Assembly: GCA_021814895.1 (NCBI GenBank)
Contig: JAKAHN010000045.1
Coordinates: 1 to 6,225, forward strand
Reading direction: 5' to 3'
From: a bacterium
Lineage (GTDB): Bacteria > Patescibacteriota > Minisyncoccia > Phycocordibacterales > 2-02-FULL-43-11
DNA: 6,225 nucleotides
The position numbers were made by a program, and so were the translations under genes. The stretch's first letter is position 1. Each line of letters begins with the position of its first letter. Below the pieces are notes generated by a model. The model ran no database searches and had not been told where the DNA came from. It was given only the letters and a program-made list of their open reading frames with translations. Shown here in pieces: positions 1 to 4,667 of this stretch.

Positions 1-477
1 TACGCTGATTGAAAGTAAGCTTTCTTTTCCATCGCGGGCGACAATTCTTTCCGCTACCTCTTTTTGTATCATAATGACGATTTTTGAAGGTTGTGGCCAT
101 TCCGAAAGGGCTTTGCGGATAATTTCGCCAGTGATGTAGTAAGGGATATTTGCAATCAGCTTGTAGCTTGTAGCTTGTAGCTTGTAGAAAACAGGGGAAA
201 AATTCAAAATGTCGGAATGTATCAAGGTTAATTGGCCGGAGGAAATGTTAGCGGAGAACTTTTGTTCAAGAATAGGAATAAGACGGTTATCTTTTTCTAC
301 CGCAATAACTTTAGCTCCGCGCAGAAGCAATTCTTTTGTCAAGTTTCCTTCCCCAGGACCAATTTCAAGAACCATTTCACCATTTTTTACTTCTCCCGCG
401 TCAACAATTTTTTTTAATATGCCAACGTTTTTTAGAAAGTTTTGACCCAATGATTTTTTTTTATAAAAATTTTCCAT
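1..477 (-). CDS. rsmA: 16S rRNA dimethyladenosine transferase RsmA/KsgA, 5' part
   Basis: SAM-dependent methyltransferase that dimethylates two adjacent adenines near the 3' end of 16S rRNA late in small-subunit assembly. I translated the minus strand from ATG (477-475) and it stays open for 159 codons to the window edge, so the C-terminal part is missing (family proteins are about 260-290 residues). Visible landmarks: SLGQNF at 9-14, SAM motif I EIGPGEGNLT at 38-47, acidic ribose-binding residue E61 in VIAVEKD, HSDI with D89, the catalytic NIPYY motif at 110-114 and MIQKEVAERI at 136-145. Residues 98-107 (YKLQATSYKL) are encoded by a 7-bp tandem repeat; removing three units gives FYKLIANIPYY, closer to normal spacing. 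No Shine-Dalgarno sequence precedes the start. The nearest upstream gene on the same strand is the helicase, 168 nt away. Identification is very secure from the motifs. Confidence 0.96.
   Translation of the reverse strand, partial: MENFYKKKSLGQNFLKNVGILKKIVDAGEVKNGEMVLEIGPGEGNLTKELLLRGAKVIAVEKDNRLIPILEQKFSANISSGQLTLIHSDILNFSPVFYKLQATSYKLIANIPYYITGEIIRKALSEWPQPSKIVIMIQKEVAERIVARDGKESLLSISV
158..185. repeat. 4x 7-bp tandem repeat inside rsmA
   Basis: Four perfect copies of AGCTTGT on the plus strand (158-164, 165-171, 172-178, 179-185), reading ACAAGCT in the rsmA sense direction. The unit is not a multiple of three, so three units (21 bp) are needed to restore frame; the array encodes YKLQATSYKL at residues 98-107. 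The conserved NIPYY motif follows in frame, so the present copy number keeps the gene intact. A gain or loss of one unit would frameshift the gene just before its catalytic motif. Confidence 0.95.
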
Positions 478-645
478 GGTTTTAATCTTTAAAATAATTT
501 CCAAATACCAAATAACAATTTCCAAAAAAATTAAAGTTCCAAAATTGAAATAACGGCAAGTGACTAGGTTGTAAACAATTTATTCTATCGATTTCGGTTT
601 TTTATTTTGTAATTTTTTGAAAATTTTTATTTGTAGCTTAAGATT
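478..645. other. AT-rich spacer with degenerate heptamer/decamer repeats
   Basis: This 168-nt stretch between the helicase stop and the rsmA start holds no ORF I can support and no GC-rich terminator hairpin. It contains a tandem pair of CCAAATA (501-507, 508-514), two copies of AATTTCCAAA (496-505, 517-526) and a partial third, gttccaaa (536-543). A single TTGTAGCTT matching the rsmA heptamer phase lies at 631-639 beside the helicase stop. The rsmA promoter must be in here or rsmA must be read through from the helicase; the best match on the minus strand is only TTGTTA-16 nt-TATTTT, too weak to call. Confidence 0.6.
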
Positions 646-2631
646 TTAATCTAGGTATATTGTTTTTCCGCCACCGCCCTTAAATGCTTCTTCGTGGAAT
701 AAAAATTCTTCATCAATATCAAGAATGAATTCTGAAGGGACATTGACTTGTCTATTACCAAAAATCATTCTAACATCGGCGTAAGTAAGATACACCTTTT
801 TTTTGGCTCGGGTAAGGGCGACATAAAACAGTCTTCGTTCCTCCTCGGCCTCATTATCCGTTACACGTTCCTCGGATAATCTTTTGTGGGGGAATAGGTC
901 CTCTTCAAGTCCAGTGATAAAAACCACCTTGAATTCAAGCCCTTTTGAGGCATGAACGGTCATTAAACGAACAGCGCTTTTCTTTTTTTCCATTTCATCT
1001 TGATCGGTTGAAAGAGCAACATCGGTTAAAAATTGTTCAACGGCTTCCTCGCCCGGTTTCGTATCGTAGTGCGAGGCAAAGGTTATCAATTCTTTTAAAT
1101 TTTCAATTCTTTCTTCCCCTTCCGATCCGTCATTTTTCAGAGACTCAATCATACCGGAGTATTCTATCGCGTAGCGCACGGCAACCGACAGTTTTTCCGC
1201 TTTTATTTTTTCGGCGATTGAGGAAAGTAAAATTTCCAAATCTTTTATTGATTTTTTGACTGCCGGTGGCAAGAAATCTTTTTGGCCGGAAGCAATTTTT
1301 GCCAAAGTAACCTTCCCTATTCCCCTAGGTGGGACGTTTGCTATTCTTTTCCAATTTGGAAAGTTATCAGGTTCCCTCGCTACTTTAATATAAGCTATTG
1401 CATCTTTAATTTCTTTTCTTTCAAAAAATTTAGTGCCGATGACCTGATAAGGTAATTTGTTATTAAGAAAGGCTTCCTCAAGCGCTCGGCTTTGGAAATT
1501 TGCTCTGTATAAAACAGCGATTTCATCGGGGGAAACTCCTGCCCCGATTATTTCAGCGGTTTTTGTTGCGACAAAGTTTGCTTCCTCGGTTTCATCGTAA
1601 GCCACGAATATGCCGATTTTTTCTCCATCGCTATTTTTTGTGAATAAATTTTTAGGTCTTCGTAATTTATTTTTTTCAATTATTCTATTCGCTACGGTCA
1701 GGATGGTTTGGGTTGACCGATAATTTTCTTCAAGGACGACAATCTTTGCTTCAGGATAATCTTTTTCAAAATCTAGAATATTTTTTATATCCGCTCCTCG
1801 CCAACTGTAAATGTTTTGGTCGACATCGCCGACGACGCAAAGGTTCCGATTTTTTTCAGCGAGTAGCTTGGTAATTTGATATTGAACAATATTCGTATCT
1901 TGGTATTCGTCAACGTGAATATACCGCCAGATATTTTGGTAATGTTCTCGAATGGTTTGATCTCGTTTTAAAATTACGGCAGTTTTTAGTAGAAGGTCGT
2001 CAAAGTCCAATGCTTTTTCCTCAGTCAAGATTTTTTCATATTCTTGCCAAACCATAGCCACCATTCGTCTTATTGGATTTTTTTCGATTCTCTCCGAAAA
2101 ATTTCCTGCTGTGACCATATTGCTTTTCTCTCGGCTAATGATTGACAGGATTTTTCCAGGTTCATAGCTTTTCGGATCAAAATCAAGCCTTTTCATTGCT
2201 TCTTTTATTGACCTCATACTGTCTCCTCGGTCAAAAATTGAAAAAGAAGCGTGAATATTGACCGATTTGAAATTTTCTCTAAGAATTTTTACCCCTAATG
2301 AGTGAAAAGTTCCGATCCAAGGGTAACCGGTGGCGGGCAGTTTGTAATTATTGTTTTTAGAATTATTAAATTGAGAAATCGGGCGGTTAAGACTAGAATC
2401 TTCAGAAAGCAGTTTGTTTACCCTTTCAAGCATTTCGTGAGCGGCCTTATTGGTAAACGTTATGGCCAAGATTGATTCCGGGGGAACTCCTTGTTTTATT
2501 AGATGCATGATTCTATTGGTAATCGTTTTGGTTTTACCGGCTCCGGCTCCAGCGACAATGAGGACCGGTCCATTGGTGGCGATAACCGCCTTTTTTTGTT
2601 CGGAATTTAACGATTCAAGATAATTTTCCAT
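646..2631 (-). CDS. pcrA: UvrD/PcrA-type superfamily 1A DNA helicase
   Basis: ATP-driven 3'-5' DNA helicase of the UvrD/PcrA/Rep family, acting in repair, replication restart and removal of proteins from DNA. All signature motifs are present in order in the 661 residues: Q-motif region LNSEQKKAV (8-16), Walker A AGAGAGKT (27-34), Ia ITFTNKAA (57-64), Ib GTFHSLG (107-113), II VDEYQDTN (240-247), III GDVDQNIYSWRGAD (268-281), IV LEENYRST (300-307), V TVHASKGLEF (558-567) and VI with ERRLFYVALTRAK (598-610). Two oddities: an Asn/Ser-rich insertion of about 20 residues (roughly 76-104) between motifs Ia and Ib, and a short C-terminus (661 versus about 720 residues or more), so the usual C-terminal tail with its Tudor-like domain seems to be absent. 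Start is ATG at 2631-2629 without a Shine-Dalgarno sequence. Family is certain; choosing between pcrA, uvrD and rep is a naming convention. Confidence 0.96.
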   Translation of the reverse strand: MENYLESLNSEQKKAVIATNGPVLIVAGAGAGKTKTITNRIMHLIKQGVPPESILAITFTNKAAHEMLERVNKLLSEDSSLNRPISQFNNSKNNNYKLPATGYPWIGTFHSLGVKILRENFKSVNIHASFSIFDRGDSMRSIKEAMKRLDFDPKSYEPGKILSIISREKSNMVTAGNFSERIEKNPIRRMVAMVWQEYEKILTEEKALDFDDLLLKTAVILKRDQTIREHYQNIWRYIHVDEYQDTNIVQYQITKLLAEKNRNLCVVGDVDQNIYSWRGADIKNILDFEKDYPEAKIVVLEENYRSTQTILTVANRIIEKNKLRRPKNLFTKNSDGEKIGIFVAYDETEEANFVATKTAEIIGAGVSPDEIAVLYRANFQSRALEEAFLNNKLPYQVIGTKFFERKEIKDAIAYIKVAREPDNFPNWKRIANVPPRGIGKVTLAKIASGQKDFLPPAVKKSIKDLEILLSSIAEKIKAEKLSVAVRYAIEYSGMIESLKNDGSEGEERIENLKELITFASHYDTKPGEEAVEQFLTDVALSTDQDEMEKKKSAVRLMTVHASKGLEFKVVFITGLEEDLFPHKRLSEERVTDNEAEEERRLFYVALTRAKKKVYLTYADVRMIFGNRQVNVPSEFILDIDEEFLFHEEAFKGGGGKTIYLD

Positions 2632-2679
2632 CAGATTAATATAACACGAGGGTCTTATAATGTTTCTAAAACTGGCAAA

Positions 2680-2708
2680 ATTATCATTATTTTTTTGACT
2701 TTCTTCAA
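2680..2708 (-). promoter_or_regulatory. Candidate promoter of the helicase gene
   Basis: On the minus strand, -35 TTGAAG (2708-2703), a 17-nt spacer and -10 GATAAT (2685-2680, five of six consensus bases) point toward the helicase start about 50 nt downstream. Spacing and orientation fit a sigma-70 type promoter. No transcript data support it, and the region is A/T-rich enough that chance matches are possible. Confidence 0.5.
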
Positions 2709-2713
2709 GAAAG
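2699..2713. promoter_or_regulatory. Perfect 15-bp palindrome over the helicase -35 box
   Basis: CTTTCTTCAAGAAAG is a perfect 7-bp inverted repeat around one central C (2706). It overlaps the predicted -35 hexamer at 2703-2708, the expected place for a repressor operator. It does not resemble a standard LexA box. It could instead be a chance palindrome in a purine/pyrimidine-skewed patch. Confidence 0.4.
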
Positions 2714-2751
2714 ATGGGATTAAACGCTATCCACAGAAGACGATTTTACGG

Positions 2752-2779
2752 TTGACTTGCAGTTCCCTTGAGGTATACT
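2752..2779 (+). promoter_or_regulatory. Strong sigma-70-like promoter for the M23 gene
   Basis: -35 TTGACT (2752-2757), a 16-nt spacer, and -10 TATACT (2774-2779); each hexamer matches consensus at five of six positions. Transcription would start near 2786, giving a leader of about 117 nt before the TTG start at 2904. It is back to back with the leftward helicase promoter, so 2632-2903 is a divergent control region. Confidence 0.7.
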
Positions 2780-2785
2780 TACATT

Positions 2786-2903
2786 CGTCTGTAATGCTAT
2801 CAGAGTGGTAAATATGGCTCAACAAAGCCATTTCTGAATCTGTCGATTATCAATTAGATTTTGGCTTATATCTACAAAACAAAATGAACCAGAGCCTGGC
2901 TTT
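2786..2903 (+). promoter_or_regulatory. Leader of the M23 gene with alternative pairings and mini-ORFs
   Basis: The predicted 5' untranslated region holds AAGCCA (2825-2830), which can pair with TGGCT at 2815-2819 (stem ATGGCT/AGCCAT, 6-nt loop), with TGGCTT at 2862-2867, or with TGGCTT at 2897-2902 just before the TTG start. A 7-codon ORF, MAQQSHF (2814-2837), is in frame with the M23 gene but closed by TGA; its ATG lies in the first stem. A second 7-codon ORF, MNQSLAF (2884-2907), ends in TGA overlapping the M23 TTG. These pairings are seen in the sequence; regulation by them is inference, and no known riboswitch class is recognised. Confidence 0.35.
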
Positions 2904-3962
2904 TTGATAAAGTTAAGTCGGGCGTCAAAATATTTTTTGGTTGGCATATTTTTTGCCAAGATAGTTTTTTCGTTGATGATCTTTAGTTTCCCAACAGTTG
3001 CCAGCGCAAGTGTTTTTTCTATGATCTCGTCTTTAATGACTGCAAAAGCCTCTGCCGAGACTGAGGTTAGCAGAGTAAACTCTCAAAATTTGGCTATTTT
3101 AGATCCAGTTAGAACAACTGATGCCAATCAAGGCAGAGGTGGAGGGGATATCACTATTATTGGCGGAACCGCTCTTATGTCAGACAGCGGTCCTGTGGGG
3201 ACAATGGCTGATGTCGGTAGTGGGGTTACCAACGACACTATTAGTACTTATATAGTTAGAAAAGGCGATAATCTTCAAACTATCGCTAAAATGTTTGATG
3301 TTTCGGTTAATACAATTATATGGTCTAACGACATACGAGGTTCATTGATTCGCGAAGGACAAACTTTAGTTATTTTACCTATATCTGGTGTAGAACATAC
3401 GGTGGTGAAGGGTGATACTATTCAGAGTATAGCAAAAAAATATAAGGCTGACCCATACGATATTTCAAGTTATAACAATATTTCTCCAGACCATAAATTG
3501 GCAATCGGTGATGTGATTATAATTCCAGATGGTGAAATTGCTTCTCCGGTTCAAACACGATCAACGGTTGTTGGAGTCAATCCTTTGCATGGCGCCGGCG
3601 GTCCGAATATGGACGGTTATTATATTAGGCCTATTGCGGGCGGAGTCAAAACTCAAGGTCTTCATGGTTATAACGCAGTTGATCTTGCTACTTATCAAGG
3701 CGCGCCAATTTACGCGGCGGCTGGTGGCCAAGTAATTGTCGCCTCTAAAGGTGGTTGGAACGGCGGTTACGGCGAATATATTGTTATTTCTCATCCTAAT
3801 GGAACGCAAACATTATACGGTCACGTTTCTAGGGTTGATGTTTATGCTGGAGAACAAGTTATTAAAGGTCAAATAATCGGTCTAGTTGGAACAACAGGTA
3901 AATCAACAGGACCTCACGTTCACTTTGAAGTGAGAGGCGCAAAAAATCCTTTTGGACCGTAA
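2904..3962 (+). CDS. Exported LysM-LysM-M23 peptidoglycan-binding endopeptidase-like protein
   Basis: Predicted cell-wall protein that binds glycan strands and may cleave peptide cross-links. The 352 residues contain a hydrophobic N-terminus at about 10-32 with an Ala-Ser-Ala stretch at 33-35 (signal peptide or anchor), a Gly/Ser/Thr-rich linker, LysM 1 at about 114-159, LysM 2 at about 163-208, and an M23 (lysostaphin/LytM) domain at about 240-350. Expected M23 residues seen: D260, H307 in LYGHVS, and H338/H340 in GPHVHFEVR. The first zinc-ligand motif is unusual: HGYNAVD (254-260) puts His six residues before Asp, where HxGxD would put it four, and Tyr256 occupies the normal position. The start is TTG at 2904; an in-frame TGA at 2835 closes the frame upstream and no ATG lies between. 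Met25 is an alternative but would cut most of the hydrophobic segment. No Shine-Dalgarno sequence is visible. Enzymatic activity is not assured; it could be an EnvC-like activator. Confidence 0.9.
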   Translation: MIKLSRASKYFLVGIFFAKIVFSLMIFSFPTVASASVFSMISSLMTAKASAETEVSRVNSQNLAILDPVRTTDANQGRGGGDITIIGGTALMSDSGPVGTMADVGSGVTNDTISTYIVRKGDNLQTIAKMFDVSVNTIIWSNDIRGSLIREGQTLVILPISGVEHTVVKGDTIQSIAKKYKADPYDISSYNNISPDHKLAIGDVIIIPDGEIASPVQTRSTVVGVNPLHGAGGPNMDGYYIRPIAGGVKTQGLHGYNAVDLATYQGAPIYAAAGGQVIVASKGGWNGGYGEYIVISHPNGTQTLYGHVSRVDVYAGEQVIKGQIIGLVGTTGKSTGPHVHFEVRGAKNPFGP

Positions 3963-3975
3963 AGGACGCTCAGGC

Positions 3976-4060
3976 TTAGTTTGGAAAAGCACGGATATTT
4001 TTCTGCTGAAAAATTCCTCGTGCTCGCGCCAGTCGCGCTCGCAAGTCTTTTCCAAACTAA
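3976..4060. repeat. Large inverted-repeat element with nested hairpins
   Basis: Perfect 14-bp arms TTAGTTTGGAAAAG (3976-3989) and CTTTTCCAAACTAA (4047-4060) enclose 57 nt. Inside, AGCACG (3988-3993) pairs with CGTGCT (4019-4024) around ATTTTTC/GAAAAAT (3997-4003, 4008-4014) with a TGCT loop, and CGCG repeats at 4025-4038 can form a small second hairpin, so a branched fold is possible. It starts 13 nt after the M23 stop. No T-run follows, so it is not a simple terminator. Both strands stay open across it in one frame. It is likely a dispersed palindromic repeat (REP- or MITE-like) or a 3' RNA structure; I have no second copy in this window to prove dispersal. Confidence 0.6.
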
Positions 4061-4131
4061 CCCCTCGCTTAATTGTTAAAAGGAAATAAAAAAATTAGGT
4101 CAGCAAGATAATTTTTCGATTGCCAATCTTT

Positions 4132-4157
4132 AATCGCGCGAGGCGCGGTTTTTGTTT
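4132..4157 (+). terminator. Rho-independent terminator after the M23 gene
   Basis: Stem CGCGC (4135-4139) with GCGCG (4143-4147) around a GAG loop is extended by one T-G wobble and two A-T pairs, then followed by TTT-G-TTT up to 4157. It lies about 170 nt past the M23 stop, after the inverted-repeat element. The T-run is on the plus strand only, so it ends rightward transcripts. Confidence 0.75.
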
Positions 4158-4160
4158 AGC

Positions 4161-4196
4161 TTGAAAAATGGACATAGTTTTTGTTAGTATTAGTAT
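4161..4196 (+). promoter_or_regulatory. Candidate promoter of the 87-residue gene
   Basis: Two overlapping solutions exist: TTGAAA (4161-4166) with 18 nt to TAGTAT (4185-4190), or TGGACA (4169-4174) with 16 nt to the second TAGTAT (4191-4196). Either would start transcription around 4198-4203, leaving only about 18-23 nt before the ATG at 4221. It begins four bases after the preceding terminator's T-run, which supports an independent transcription unit. Confidence 0.5.
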
Positions 4197-4220
4197 TGGT
4201 CTAGTGTTCTCCCAACAAAA

Positions 4221-4484
4221 ATGACTGTAATGAAAACAAAGTTAATCTCGCAACTCATCGCATCACTCGTTCTGTTACTTGCAGTTTTAAATGTCGTTGG
4301 AGGGGTAGAACCGCAAATGTTTGCTGCCATGTTCAACACTCAAAACACTCCCATGAAAGATTTTACTATGTCTGAATGGGTTGAAGGGAATCTCCGAGTG
4401 AACGGTTACAATTTAGCCGTTAAGATTATGGCGACGGTTACTTACCCCGGAGCTAAACTTGGCCGCTTGCTTCATAACCTGTGA
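4221..4484 (+). CDS. Small single-span membrane or secreted protein, unknown function
   Basis: I do not recognise this 87-residue protein. It has a short basic N-terminus (Lys5, Lys7), one strongly hydrophobic segment at about 8-29 (a signal peptide or an N-in/C-out anchor; no lipobox Cys), and a roughly 58-residue polar tail with the segments EPQMFAAMF (30-38), MSEWVEGNLRVNGYN (50-64) and TYPGAKLGRLL (74-84). It has no Cys and a mildly basic C-terminus. Support for a real gene: its own promoter-like sequence just upstream, a terminator hairpin 13 nt past the TGA stop, and a coherent membrane-protein layout. A second ATG at codon 4 (4230) is an equally possible start; neither has a Shine-Dalgarno sequence. 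It sits after the M23 gene but is separated by a terminator, so a shared cell-envelope role is only a guess. Confidence 0.65.
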   Translation: MTVMKTKLISQLIASLVLLLAVLNVVGGVEPQMFAAMFNTQNTPMKDFTMSEWVEGNLRVNGYNLAVKIMATVTYPGAKLGRLLHNL

Positions 4485-4496
4485 TGCTTACAAGAC

Positions 4497-4523
4497 TCGC
4501 GCTACCATGCGCGATATTTTATT
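4497..4523 (+). terminator. Rho-independent terminator after the 87-residue gene
   Basis: Perfect 6-bp GC-rich stem TCGCGC (4497-4502) with GCGCGA (4509-4514), 6-nt loop, followed by TATTTTATT. It begins 13 nt after the TGA stop at 4482-4484, the usual placement for an intrinsic terminator. Confidence 0.7.
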
Positions 4524-4535
4524 GGAAACCTAATA

Positions 4536-4646
4536 CTTCAGAATTTTACTCTCTGGTTGAGGTGGAAAATCAAAATCGGCGGAGCCGATTTTTCAAAAAT
4601 CGGCCATTATGTTTCCCGCCAAATACTTAGCCGAGGTATTCTGAGG
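4536..4646. repeat. MITE-like 111-bp structured element between convergent genes
   Basis: The block is bounded by imperfect inverted ends CTTCAGAAT (4536-4544) and ATTCTGAGG (4638-4646), complementary with one wobble. Inside are three alternating arms of AAAATCGGC / GCCGATTTT, and a small stem AATAC (4622-4626) / GTATT (4636-4640). On the minus strand it reads KYLAGNIMADF before a stop in one frame and KSAPPILIFHLNQRVKF in another. From memory, peptides like these recur as tails of hypothetical proteins in Patescibacteria assemblies, which would make this a dispersed repeat; I cannot verify that here. Confidence 0.55.
4572..4604. terminator. Bidirectional terminator with three mutually exclusive arms
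   Basis: AAAATCGGC (4572-4580) pairs with GCCGATTTT (4584-4592) across a GGA loop, with A/T runs on both sides, so it can terminate in both directions. The middle arm can instead pair with AAAAATCGGC (4595-4604): GCCGATTTTT (4584-4593) is its perfect 10-bp complement across a single C. It lies about 65-95 nt past the comM stop and after the 87-residue gene's own terminator, so its main client is probably comM. Confidence 0.65.
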
Positions 4647-4667
4647 GAACGGCTTGCCAGCAGGTGA

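Noticed and set aside
158..185. CRISPR-like array
   Set aside because: Units are 7 bp, contiguous, without spacers, and lie inside a coding gene.
209..445. Plus-strand reading frames over rsmA, and similar plus-strand frames at 945-1259, 4837-5313 and 5342-5611
   Set aside because: They lie antisense to genes with complete family motifs, have low-complexity or atypical composition, and no promoter or recognisable domain.
2814..2906. TGA at 2835 as a recoded glycine codon (Gracilibacteria/Absconditabacteria code), giving an M23 protein starting at ATG 2814
   Set aside because: The long genes contain many glycines and none is encoded by TGA; TGA acts as a stop for the 87-residue gene. The added N-terminus would also precede a good signal segment.
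3976..4060. tRNA or other known RNA gene from its branched fold
   Set aside because: The 14-bp closing stem, lack of T-loop and anticodon-arm consensus and lack of a CCA-like end do not fit a tRNA; no known RNA family recognised.
3963..4079. Stop-codon readthrough extension of the M23 protein by 38 residues
   Set aside because: TAA is an efficient stop and the M23 domain is already complete at GAKNPFGP; the open frame is better explained by the repeat element itself.
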